Shown piece after piece: positions 7,797 to 14,703 of a stretch of 16,617 nucleotides of DNA. The stretch lies in assembly GCA_050303435.1 (NCBI GenBank), contig JBNLBT010000071.1:1-16617 (forward strand), in the 5' to 3' direction. Source of the stretch: JBNLBT01 sp050303435 (lineage in GTDB: Bacteria; Pseudomonadota; Gammaproteobacteria; Xanthomonadales; Marinicellaceae). The notes beneath the pieces were generated by a model. The model did no database searches. It had not been told where the DNA came from and saw only the letters and a program-made list of their open reading frames with translations. Numbering within the stretch: position 1 is the stretch's first letter; every line of letters begins with the position of its first letter. The position numbers and the translations under genes were made by a program.

Positions 7797-8639
7797 TCAC
7801 ACGCGTCCGCGCGACAAATGAACCACAAACAGGGCCTGTAAAAACACACTGGTCAGCAGGCCCACCTGGGTGGGTCCAAAGCCCAGATTCTTCATCCACA
7901 GCAACAGGCAGATAAACAGGCTGAAGACCATGCTGAGCCCCAGCAGGGCGCGCAGTTTCCGGCGGATGCGCTCGGCCCGCTGAGCCAGGGCATCCCCGGC
8001 GCGGTTGCAGCGACCGCGCAGCACGCGCATCAGCATCCAGGCCAGCCACAGACTCAGCGCGGTGTGCAGAATCAACAACAAACGCACGCCCCGGTGCCAC
8101 ACGCGATCAAGGGGGGCTGCGCCGTCGGCCAGCATCGATGTCCCCAGCAGCAAGGCCAGCACATACATCAACGCAGCCGCCGTCAACAACAGCGGCGAAG
8201 CAAAATCACGCAAGCGCCGCGGGGCCAGCGATGCCGCGCGAACCGGCGCGTTCTGTTGCATCACCAAACCGTGCACCCCGGGCCAGTGACCCATGGAGTG
8301 AGAAACCAGTTGCAGCAAAGAGAACACCCCCATGGAACGCACCACCGCACGCGCCGGCAGACCCCGGCTCCAGGACAGATACAGCCACAACAGGCCGGCC
8401 ACCACGATCACCGCATCAATCAGCAGACGAAAATTCATCCACTGGCGGCGGCGTTTGAGGTGGTTCTGCATGAACAGACTGTCACCGGGATCGGCGCCGG
8501 CCTGCTGCACCATCAGGGCGCGCTGTCTGCGCCGCCAAAACCACGGCGCAATCACTGACAGCACCGCGATCTGCAGCAAATAACACGCCAGCAAGGCGCC
8601 ACTCCACAAGGCCGATTCGCCCAATACCGAGCTGTTCAT
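7797..8639 (-). CDS. Multi-pass inner-membrane protein of unknown function
   Basis: The product has 280 residues. Its ATG overlaps the stop of the upstream GntR gene (ATGA at 8639-8636), so translation is coupled. I see six or seven hydrophobic segments at roughly residues 10-33, 72-92, 98-118, 148-172, 185-210, 235-255 and 258-275. They are separated by Arg-rich loops (WRRRQR near 36, LKRRRQW near 61, RAERIRRKLR near 225), which suggest cytoplasmic loops by the positive-inside rule. No Walker motif, permease signature or catalytic motif is recognisable, and I cannot name the family. Its role is presumably what the YtrA-type regulator controls, for example an export or stress-related membrane function, but that is inference only. 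Confidence 0.75.
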   Translation of the reverse strand: MNSSVLGESALWSGALLACYLLQIAVLSVIAPWFWRRRQRALMVQQAGADPGDSLFMQNHLKRRRQWMNFRLLIDAVIVVAGLLWLYLSWSRGLPARAVVRSMGVFSLLQLVSHSMGHWPGVHGLVMQQNAPVRAASLAPRRLRDFASPLLLTAAALMYVLALLLGTSMLADGAAPLDRVWHRGVRLLLILHTALSLWLAWMLMRVLRGRCNRAGDALAQRAERIRRKLRALLGLSMVFSLFICLLLWMKNLGFGPTQVGLLTSVFLQALFVVHLSRGRV

Positions 8640-9007
8640 TGTTTGATCACCTGATTGAAAGCAATGCGAATTTCAGAATCGGTCAGGCCTTGTTCCCTCA
8701 ACGCACCAACGCAGCCCTGCATCCGTTCACGCGCCTCCTCCGCCAGATTGCGCGCGCAATTGGCGTGCGCCTGAGGATGTATGAAGGTGCCACGATACCC
8801 CCGCGTTTCGACCACCGAATCGCGTTCCAGCAGTCGGTAGGCCTTGGCCACAGTGTTGGGATTGATCATCAGATCATTGGCCAGCTGGCGGATCGCTGGC
8901 AGCGGCATGCCCGGACGCAACTGTCCGCGCTCAACCGCTGATTTGATCTGCGCGATCAACTGATTGAACAGCGGCATCGGATCGTTTTCATTGATGCGAA
9001 TTTCCAT
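8636..9007 (-). CDS. GntR-family transcriptional regulator, YtrA subfamily
   Basis: The product has 123 residues, starting MEIRINENDPMPLFNQLIAQI. Residues ~9-76 are the winged helix-turn-helix of GntR proteins: IKSAVERGQLRPGMPLPAIR, then QLANDLMINPNTVAKAYRLL, then the wing VVETRGYRGTFI. Only about 45 residues follow, a short helical tail typical of the YtrA subfamily and too small for a FadR or HutC effector domain. YtrA regulators normally repress their own operon, usually one encoding an ABC transporter. Here the coupled downstream gene is a lone membrane protein. A perfect palindrome 25 bp upstream of the start (9032-9055) is the likely operator. The Shine-Dalgarno is weak; the start is chosen by family alignment. 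Confidence 0.88.
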   Translation of the reverse strand: MEIRINENDPMPLFNQLIAQIKSAVERGQLRPGMPLPAIRQLANDLMINPNTVAKAYRLLERDSVVETRGYRGTFIHPQAHANCARNLAEEARERMQGCVGALREQGLTDSEIRIAFNQVIKQ

Positions 9008-9010
9008 GCA

Positions 9011-9055
9011 TTGACCGATTCAAATGACTAATGTACTATATGAATGAATAGTACA
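9011..9055. promoter_or_regulatory. Palindromic operator with overlapping promoter (YtrA-type site)
   Basis: TGTACTAT (9032-9039) and ATAGTACA (9048-9055) form a perfect inverted repeat with 8-bp arms around an 8-nt spacer, a shape expected for a GntR dimer site. On the plus strand TTGACC (9011-9016), 17 bp and TACTAT (9034-9039) make a plausible sigma70 promoter whose -10 lies inside the left arm. On the minus strand TTATCA (9065-9060) and TATAGT (9040-9035) are a weaker promoter with 19-bp spacing, also across the palindrome. A bound regulator could therefore block both its own operon and the divergent dehydrogenase gene. Confidence 0.65.
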
Positions 9056-9174
9056 ACTATGATAACATGTTTTTCGTGAGGATGCACACCCTTCTCACAG
9101 CACGCGTCAGGCAGTGGCCTGCGCACACGCGGTGACACGCTTCACCGCCCAGACACACAACACAGGAGATGCTC

Positions 9175-10146
9175 ATGCACGCCATTCTCTGCTCACGCTA
9201 CGGCACATCACACCCGCTGCGCATAGAACAGCTGAAAGATTTGCAACCCGGTCGCGACGAGATCATTGTGCGCAACCGCGCCAGTTCGGTCAACCCCGTG
9301 GACTGGAAAATTCGCAGCGGTCAGATGCGCGCGATGACCGGCTTGTTGCATCCGCCTGAAGTGCTGGGATCGGATTTTGCCGGTGTGGTGGAACAGGTGG
9401 GCCACGCCGCGCGCTATCCTGACGGCGAGACCCCGCGTCCCGGAGACCGCGTGTTTGGCAAGCTGGATTCTTTCAAGGGCGGCGCCTACGCGGCCTGTGT
9501 GCGCACCCCGGCCGCGGCGGTGGCACGCATCCCCGAAGGCGTTGATTTTTACGCGGCCGCGGCGGTACCCAACACCGCGCTGACCGCCTGGCAGGCCCTG
9601 TTTGGCCTGGCCGGTCTGCAAGCGGACCAGCACGCGGTAATCAACGGCGCGTCCGGCGGCGTGGGTGTGATGGCGGTGCAGATTGCCAAGGCCCACGGCG
9701 CGCGGGTCACCGCCGTCAGCAGCCGCGGCAACCACGACTTGCTGCAGGAATTGGGCGCCGATGTCTGCGTGGACTATCGCAGCGACGGCTGGTTGCAGGC
9801 GTTGCCACCATTCGATGTGTTTTTCGATAGCGTGGGGCGCGCCGCGTGGCGTCGCGTGCGCAAACAACTGAAACGACCGGGCACCTATGTGCGCACCTTG
9901 CCCAGCCTGGAAACCACCGTGTTGGCGCCTTTGATTCGCCTGCTGGGCCAAAGCGCCCGACACATCATGGTGAAACCCAACGGCGCGCAGATGCAGTCAT
10001 TGGCCAGTCTGATGGCGGCCGGACAATTGAAAGCCGTGGTGCAGCAGGTGTTTCCAGCCGCGGCGGTCAACGACGCCCACCGCCTCAGCATGGACGGCCA
10101 TGTGGTCGGCAAACTGGTGCTCGATTTGGACTGGGCAGCGAACTGA
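9175..10146 (+). CDS. Zinc-independent MDR oxidoreductase (quinone reductase-like, NADPH)
   Basis: The product has 323 residues. AGGAG (9164-9168) directly abuts an in-frame ATG at 9169 but lies 6 nt before the ATG at 9175, so the latter is used. It is a medium-chain dehydrogenase/reductase: an N-terminal GroES-like domain (SSVNPVDWKIRSG near 38-50, VLGSDFAGVVEQVG near 63-76, PGDRVFG near 89-95) and a Rossmann domain with GASGGVGVMAVQIAK at 158-172. The catalytic-zinc Cys/His set of alcohol dehydrogenases is absent, as in quinone oxidoreductases. Such enzymes reduce quinones or activated alkenes with NADPH in the cytosol; the substrate here cannot be told. Its promoter lies under the YtrA-type palindrome, with a leader of about 130 nt, so it may respond to the same regulator. 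Confidence 0.88.
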   Translation: MHAILCSRYGTSHPLRIEQLKDLQPGRDEIIVRNRASSVNPVDWKIRSGQMRAMTGLLHPPEVLGSDFAGVVEQVGHAARYPDGETPRPGDRVFGKLDSFKGGAYAACVRTPAAAVARIPEGVDFYAAAAVPNTALTAWQALFGLAGLQADQHAVINGASGGVGVMAVQIAKAHGARVTAVSSRGNHDLLQELGADVCVDYRSDGWLQALPPFDVFFDSVGRAAWRRVRKQLKRPGTYVRTLPSLETTVLAPLIRLLGQSARHIMVKPNGAQMQSLASLMAAGQLKAVVQQVFPAAAVNDAHRLSMDGHVVGKLVLDLDWAAN

Positions 10147-10155
10147 GGCTGAGCT

Positions 10156-10176
10156 GCTGGCCGCTTTACAGCCAGC
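10156..10176. terminator. Small hairpin at the convergent ends of the MDR and ICMT-like genes
   Basis: GCTGGC (10156-10161) and GCCAGC (10171-10176) pair around a 9-nt loop and span the minus-strand stop at 10166-10168, just after the plus-strand stop at 10146. The stem is short and has no T-run, so a terminator role is tentative. Confidence 0.3.
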
Positions 10177-10612
10177 GACGAACGCGGCGGGTGTATGCCC
10201 GGTAGGCGTCCCCGAACAGGGTCTCCAGGGCGGCTTCTTCGCGACGTATCTGGCCACGGTTCATCGACCAGACAAACAAAGGCGGCACCAGCGCCGCGGA
10301 ATACGCGCCCCACTTCAGCAGCGCGGTCAACAGGATGATGAGCATGCCCAGATACATCGGATTGCGCGTGATCCGATACACCCCGCCGGTGACCAGCCGG
10401 GCCGCGTTTTCAGGCCGCGTTGGATCGACCGTGGTGCGCTGTCGCGCAAAGGCAATCACGCCCGCAGCCACACACAACACCCCAACCGCCAGCAACACCC
10501 CAACCCAGATCGCGCGCTGCGGCAGCACAAACCGGCCCAGCGGCAGATACACCTCGAGGCCTTTCATCAAGGCCAGACACAACAGCAGTTGCAGGGCCGG
10601 CGGCCAGCGCAT
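10166..10612 (-). CDS. ICMT-like membrane methyltransferase (isoprenylcysteine methyltransferase family)
   Basis: The product has 148 residues from the ATG at 10612, which has GGGAGG 4 nt upstream; a GTG one codon earlier is too close to it. Two or three hydrophobic segments (about 6-22, 33-55 and 88-118) lead into the family core: G-x-Y-R-x-T-R-N-P-M-Y-L-G at about 77-89 and RREEAALETLFGDAYRAY at 123-140, ending in VRRWL. This is the bacterial ICMT/PEMT-like fold, in which the C-terminal helices bind SAM at the membrane face. Bacterial members methylate small lipids, isoprenoids or unknown substrates; the target here is unknown. It lies 70 bp downstream of the lpxO-like gene on the same strand, so a lipid substrate is possible but unproven. 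Confidence 0.8.
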   Translation of the reverse strand: MRWPPALQLLLCLALMKGLEVYLPLGRFVLPQRAIWVGVLLAVGVLCVAAGVIAFARQRTTVDPTRPENAARLVTGGVYRITRNPMYLGMLIILLTALLKWGAYSAALVPPLFVWSMNRGQIRREEAALETLFGDAYRAYTRRVRRWL

Positions 10613-10682
10613 CACGCCTCCCCCGTGAAGACGTGCATGGCTGTGAACGGCCCGTTTGTTGGCCAGTGCGCGGTGTGGTCCA

Positions 10683-11615
10683 TTAGAAAATGATCAGATA
10701 CAGCAGCCCGGCAAAAATCAAATATTTGATCAGGTAGTACAGCGGTTGATTGATGGTTTTCAGCTTGCGACCGGCTTTGCGGATCGGATACACCAGGGAG
10801 AATATCTTGTTCAGGAACCCGACCGATTCGCCCGGGTTGTTGCGACTGCGGCCGGCGGCCACCAGCACGTAACCAAACAGCTTGTTCAGCCATTGCGCAA
10901 TTAAATTGTTCATCGGCCGTTCCACGTCGCAAAACAGAATGATGCGGTCCTTGTCGGTCTTGTTCTCGGCCCAGTGAATGTAGGTTTCATCGAACAGCAC
11001 GTCCTCGCCGTCGCGCCAGGCGTACTCTTCGCCGTCGACAAAAATCCGGCAGGCGTCCGAATTCGGTGTGTCGAGACCCAAATGGTAGCGCAGTGAACCG
11101 GCGTAGGGATCGCGGTGGCGCATCAGTTCACTGCCGCTGGGCAGCACTGTAAACATCGCCCCCTTGATGTTGGGTATGGATTCGATCAGCGCCACGGTTT
11201 GCGGGCACAGCGCGCGCGCCGAGGGCATGGTTTTGCCGTACCAGGTGATGTAAAAGCGCTTCCAGCCGCGGCGGAAAAACGAATTGAAGGCCACGTCGTC
11301 CAGTTTCTCGGAGATTTTCACCTCACCGGAATCCTGCAATTGTTTCGCTTCGTCCAGAATCACCCGCCAGTTGGCTTTCAACTTATCCAGGTTGGGCACC
11401 GTGTCGGTGGCCATGAACGGCCGATTGGGCACTTTGGAAAACAAATACATGAACACGTTGATGGGCGAGAGAAACGTGGTGAACGAAGTCAGCTGCCGCT
11501 GCACAGAAAAACGCACTTTACCGCGGTAATGCACCACCAGGGTGCAGGCGGTGAACACATAAATCACGATCATCCCCGGGGAGGTGATGAAGTCAATCAC
11601 TTGCGCTGAATTCAT
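10683..11615 (-). CDS. lpxO: Aspartyl/asparaginyl beta-hydroxylase family; lipid A hydroxylase LpxO-like
   Basis: From the Met at 11615 the product has 310 residues, near the size of Salmonella LpxO (about 302). An upstream in-frame ATG at 11648 is possible; both have weak ribosome sites, and 11615 fits the family N-terminus better. Residues ~10-28 are a membrane segment followed by YRGKVRFSVQRQL and NVFMYLFSKVPNRPF, an LpxO-like start. The Fe(II)/2-oxoglutarate core shows H167-R-D169, the LRYHLGL strand, WRDGEDVLFDE and YIHWAENKT with distal H214, and DRIILFCD with R224 for 2-oxoglutarate. A second hydrophobic stretch ends the protein. LpxO adds a 2-hydroxyl to a secondary acyl chain of lipid A at the inner membrane. 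No neighbouring lipid A gene is present; it follows modC by 72 bp. Other members of the family act on proteins, so the substrate is inferred. Confidence 0.82.
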   Translation of the reverse strand: MNSAQVIDFITSPGMIVIYVFTACTLVVHYRGKVRFSVQRQLTSFTTFLSPINVFMYLFSKVPNRPFMATDTVPNLDKLKANWRVILDEAKQLQDSGEVKISEKLDDVAFNSFFRRGWKRFYITWYGKTMPSARALCPQTVALIESIPNIKGAMFTVLPSGSELMRHRDPYAGSLRYHLGLDTPNSDACRIFVDGEEYAWRDGEDVLFDETYIHWAENKTDKDRIILFCDVERPMNNLIAQWLNKLFGYVLVAAGRSRNNPGESVGFLNKIFSLVYPIRKAGRKLKTINQPLYYLIKYLIFAGLLYLIIF

Positions 11616-11687
11616 GGTCGAATCGATTGGGCGAAGAAAACGCCCCATTATTCCACATCCGCGCGAATATTTCAGTGCTTTTGCGCA

Positions 11688-12743
11688 TCAAAGCCACGGC
11701 CTGAGAGACAAAGCCTTGATTTGCACATACACCCGCTGACCCGGCACCAGAGACAGCCGCTGCAGGGACTTGCGGGTGACGCTGGACAGCACCCGATCGC
11801 CGCCGCAATCCACCACCACCGTGGCGCGCGCATCCGTTCGCGGCAACACCTCCAGCACTTCACCGGGCCAAATGTTGAGCACACTGGATTGGCGGGCGTG
11901 CTGCAGATTGATGCTGACATCGCTGGCTTTCAGGGTCAGACGCACCCGCTCCGCCGTGTCCGGCCACTGCGGCCATTCGACGCGATTGCCGGCGTCGGTG
12001 GTGAGCACCGTCACGCCAAACGCATCCGGGGGCTCGCTCACCCGGGCGCGCAACAGACACAAGGGATCGGCCGATTGGCACAGCGGCGATTGCACGTCGG
12101 TCAGGGCCGGCGCGGTTTCATTCTGGTAACACACCGCGCCGTCTTGCATCACCCACAAGCGGTCGCACAGTGAGATCAGTTCACTCAATTGATGCGACAC
12201 CACCAGCGCTGGCAAGCGACGCCTTGCCAGGTGCGCGCGCAGGCGCGCCAGCAGGCGCGCACGGCGCGGTGCATCCACTGCAGCAAAGGGTTCATCCAGC
12301 AACAAAATTCGCGGCCGGCACAGCAAGGCGCGGGCCAGCGCCACCCGCTGTCGTTCACCGCCGGACAGTTGCCGCGGCCGCCGCGCCAACAGGTCCTCAA
12401 TTTCAACCAGTTGGGCCACCTCCGCAAGATCACTCGGCGCCGAGGACTGGCCAAACAGCAGATTGTCCTGCACCGTTAAGTGATCAAACAGACAGGCCGA
12501 CTGCGGCACCCAGCCGATGCCGCGTTGACGCACCGGTGTGCGGCCCGCGGGCGACAACCAGGTCTCACCGGCCACCACGCATTCGCCCTGCGCGCCGGAT
12601 TCCAGGCCGGCGATGCAGCGCAACAGCGTGGTTTTGCCGCTGCCGTTCTCGCCCCACACGCCGACGATGTCCTGCACCGGCCAATGCACATCCACCGACA
12701 GCTTAAAGCCGCTGCGCTGCAGCTTCAATCGCGCCCGGTTCAC
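11688..12743 (-). CDS. modC: Molybdate ABC transporter ATP-binding protein ModC
   Basis: I place the start at the GTG at 12743, whose GTGA overlaps the modB stop by 4 nt; it gives 351 residues, matching E. coli ModC (352). A GTG 12 codons upstream is possible but would extend past the family N-terminus. The ABC motifs are Walker A GENGSGKTT (31-39), the Q-loop in WVPQS (~78-82), signature LSGGERQR (126-133), Walker B RILLLDEP (145-152) and the H-loop His185 in VVSH. After about residue 215 the C-terminal part ends in a Mop/TOBE-like fold (SVLNIWPGEVLEVLP, then TVVVDCGGDRVLSSVTRKSL) that binds molybdate for regulation. It powers uptake of molybdate with ModB and ModA. The gene is last of the mod operon. 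Confidence 0.93.
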   Translation of the reverse strand: MNRARLKLQRSGFKLSVDVHWPVQDIVGVWGENGSGKTTLLRCIAGLESGAQGECVVAGETWLSPAGRTPVRQRGIGWVPQSACLFDHLTVQDNLLFGQSSAPSDLAEVAQLVEIEDLLARRPRQLSGGERQRVALARALLCRPRILLLDEPFAAVDAPRRARLLARLRAHLARRRLPALVVSHQLSELISLCDRLWVMQDGAVCYQNETAPALTDVQSPLCQSADPLCLLRARVSEPPDAFGVTVLTTDAGNRVEWPQWPDTAERVRLTLKASDVSINLQHARQSSVLNIWPGEVLEVLPRTDARATVVVDCGGDRVLSSVTRKSLQRLSLVPGQRVYVQIKALSLRPWL

Positions 12744-13414
12744 ACCGCCCCCCGCGCTTCGGCTCGCCGGTTGATCCAATGCAAGGACAACAATAATACG
12801 AATGCCAGCGTCAGCAGCAGCGCCGAATGCGCGTGCGCCGCGGCGTAGTCCAGCGACTCCACCTGATCGTAGATGGCGATGGAAATCACCCGGGTTTCGC
12901 CGGGGATGTTGCCGCCCACCATCAGCACGATGCCAAACTCACCCAGGGTGTGGGCAAATCCCATCACCGCGGCGTTCAGATAACCGCGTTGCGCCAGCGG
13001 CAGAATCAAGTGAAAGAACCGGCGCCCAAGACCGGCACCCAGTGTTTCCGCGGTTTCCAGCACCGCGCGATCAATGCCGGCAAAGGCCTGCTGAATGGGC
13101 TGCAGCACAAACGGCAGAGAATACACCAGTGAAGCAATCACCAGGCCGGCAAAGCGAAAACTCAGCGCACCGTCGGTCAACTGCATCCAGGCACCGCCCA
13201 ACCAGCCGTTGGGGCCGAGCAACAGCAACAGATAAAAGCCCATCACCGTCGGTGGCAGCACCAGAGGCAAGGTCACCAGCGCATCGACCACCGCCCCGCC
13301 GCGGTGACGCGCGTGCGCCAGCCACCAGGCCAGCGGCGTGCACAGCACCAGCAGCAGGCCGGTGGTCACCGCCGCCAGACGCACAGACAGCCACAGCGCC
13401 GGCCACTCAATCAC
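12740..13414 (-). CDS. modB: Molybdate ABC transporter permease ModB
   Basis: The product has 224 residues, the usual size (E. coli ModB about 229). It starts with GTG (MIEWPALWLSVRL) overlapping the end of modA by 8 nt, so translation is probably coupled. Five hydrophobic segments are seen, and the permease EAA loop is clear: ETAETLGAGLGRRFFHLILPL at about 140-160, which docks with ModC. PLVLPPTVMGFYLLLLLG near 52-69 is typical of ModB and CysT-type permeases. LGEFGIVLMVGGNIPGET near 174-191 is strongly ModB-like. It forms the inner-membrane channel for molybdate. Confidence 0.93.
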   Translation of the reverse strand: MIEWPALWLSVRLAAVTTGLLLVLCTPLAWWLAHARHRGGAVVDALVTLPLVLPPTVMGFYLLLLLGPNGWLGGAWMQLTDGALSFRFAGLVIASLVYSLPFVLQPIQQAFAGIDRAVLETAETLGAGLGRRFFHLILPLAQRGYLNAAVMGFAHTLGEFGIVLMVGGNIPGETRVISIAIYDQVESLDYAAAHAHSALLLTLAFVLLLSLHWINRRAEARGAV

Positions 13415-14150
13415 GCGCGTACCCGTGTTCAGCGATGATCGCCGAGGCCGCCGCAGAATGCATGAATTGCCAAAACGCCCGCACCTCTGGTCGCGCGGCG
13501 GCCGCGCCGAGCAAAACCATTTGCTGGGTCAACGGCGGATGCAAGGCTTCAGGCAAGGCACAGGCATTGGCCAAGCGTTGCGCGGCTTTTGCGTGCACCG
13601 CGGCGATCAGTCCCGCCTGCGCGTTGCCGCTGGCGACAAACTGAAACGTCTGCGCCACGTTTTCACCGCGCACCAGTCGCGGCCGCGGTGCGTCATCCAG
13701 CGCATCCAGCACCGCCAGCGCCGCGCGGCCATACGGCGCGGTGCGGGGATTGGCGATCGCCAGGGGGTGGGGCCGCAGTTGCCGCAACACCGACAGACAA
13801 TCGCCGGCCGGCCGGCGACCATGCCACATCAGCCACAGCCGACCGCGGGCATAGTTGTACACGTGCTGCGGATCGGCCAGACCAGAGGCCAGCAGTTTTT
13901 GCGGGGTGTCCACATCGGCGGCCATGAACACGTCGTACGGCGCGCCTTGGGTGATTTGATGATACAGCTTGCCGGTGGAGCCGCTGCTGACGCGCAGTTC
14001 GCCGGGGTGCGCTGCGCTGAACGCGTCCACCAACTCGGCCAGCACCGGGGCAAAATTACTGGCCACGGCGATGCGCACGGCTTCGGCCGCGGCGCCGGCA
14101 GTGGCCGCGCTCAGACACAACAACAACAGCAGCGCTTTCATGCCGCTCAT
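13407..14150 (-). CDS. modA: Molybdate-binding periplasmic protein ModA
   Basis: The product has 247 residues from the ATG at 14150 (MSGMKALLLLLCLSAATAGA), with a signal peptide cleaved near AAA/EA at ~22; an in-frame ATG 3 codons later (14141) is equally possible. The frame is open far upstream, but that part has no signal-peptide character. The mature protein begins VRIAVASNFAPVLAEL and carries SSGSTGKLYHQI (55-66) and APYDVFMAADVDTPQKL (70-86), the hallmark oxyanion-binding elements of ModA. It should capture molybdate, or possibly tungstate, in the periplasm. It is first in modABC. I see no ModE-like palindrome in the short region before it, so molybdate control is not evident. Confidence 0.92.
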   Translation of the reverse strand: MSGMKALLLLLCLSAATAGAAAEAVRIAVASNFAPVLAELVDAFSAAHPGELRVSSGSTGKLYHQITQGAPYDVFMAADVDTPQKLLASGLADPQHVYNYARGRLWLMWHGRRPAGDCLSVLRQLRPHPLAIANPRTAPYGRAALAVLDALDDAPRPRLVRGENVAQTFQFVASGNAQAGLIAAVHAKAAQRLANACALPEALHPPLTQQMVLLGAAAARPEVRAFWQFMHSAAASAIIAEHGYARD

Positions 14151-14192
14151 CTTAAAGCATGCACCGGCGTTGATAAAGCGCCACGTGCGCCG

Positions 14193-14221
14193 TTGTGACG
14201 CGCGCAGGCAGACACTATAAT
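14193..14221 (+). promoter_or_regulatory. Strong sigma70 promoter for dtd, predicted leaderless start
   Basis: TTGTGA (14193-14198, 4 of 6 to consensus), exactly 17 bp, then a perfect TATAAT (14216-14221). Six bases (GCGGGC) follow before the A of the dtd ATG at 14228, which is the expected transcription start position. The mRNA would then begin at or within a base or two of the start codon. A minus-strand TATAGT (14219-14214) overlaps the same -10 and could serve modA. Confidence 0.7.
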
Positions 14222-14227
14222 GCGGGC

Positions 14228-14671
14228 ATGATTGGTTTGATTCAGCGGGTACAAAAAGCCAGTGTGCGCATTGACGGTGCACTGAGCAGTGAGATTGGAC
14301 AGGGCGTGCTGCTGTTGCTTGGCGTGTGCGCCGGTGACACCGAACAACACGCCGATCGCCTGCTGCACAAGGTGCTGAACTATCGGGTGTTCTGCGACGC
14401 GGCGGGCAAGATGAACCGGTCATTGCTGGATTTGCGCGGTGATTTGCTGGTGGTTTCGCAATTCACCCTGGCGGCCGACACGCGCAAGGGTTTGCGGCCC
14501 AGTTTTTCCAGCGCCGCGCCACCGGATGAGGCCGCAGCGCTGTACCTGTATTTTCTCAAGCAGGCGCGAGCGCTGGGCGAAGGCCTGAACATTAAATGCG
14601 GGGTTTTTGGCGCCGACATGCAGGTTGAGCTGGTCAACGACGGCCCGGTGACGTTCTGGCTGCAAAACTAG
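14228..14671 (+). CDS. dtd: D-aminoacyl-tRNA deacylase
   Basis: The product has 147 residues (E. coli Dtd 145). It starts MIGLIQRVQKASVRIDG, matching the family N-terminus, so the GTG 11 codons upstream is rejected. Key motifs are SQFTLAADTRKGLRPSFS near 79-96, holding the conserved SQFTLAAD active-site strand, and NDGPVTFWLQN at the C-terminus with the Gly-cisPro pair that gives L-chiral rejection. Dtd hydrolyses D-amino acids (also Gly) from mischarged tRNA in the cytoplasm. No Shine-Dalgarno precedes the ATG, consistent with the leaderless promoter just upstream. Divergent from modABC; convergent with the PepSY gene, whose stop is 32 bp away. Confidence 0.95.
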   Translation: MIGLIQRVQKASVRIDGALSSEIGQGVLLLLGVCAGDTEQHADRLLHKVLNYRVFCDAAGKMNRSLLDLRGDLLVVSQFTLAADTRKGLRPSFSSAAPPDEAAALYLYFLKQARALGEGLNIKCGVFGADMQVELVNDGPVTFWLQN

Positions 14672-14703
14672 TGCGCAACGGCGCGGCGTCGATCACGAAT
14701 GAT

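Noticed and set aside
9208..9963. 251-codon minus-strand ORF opposite the MDR oxidoreductase
   Set aside because: Its composition (Gln, His, Arg, Gly, Ala rich) is typical of antisense reading of a GC-rich gene, and the plus strand has a clear MDR protein with a ribosome site.
12802..14198. Two plus-strand ORFs of 280 and 286 codons opposite modB and modA
   Set aside because: Pro/Arg/Ala- or Gln/His/Arg-rich shadows with no domains; ModA and ModB are unambiguous on the minus strand.
14151..14227. ModE-type operator before modA
   Set aside because: I looked for paired TATAAC-like half sites and found none; only the dtd promoter and overlapping -10 elements are visible.
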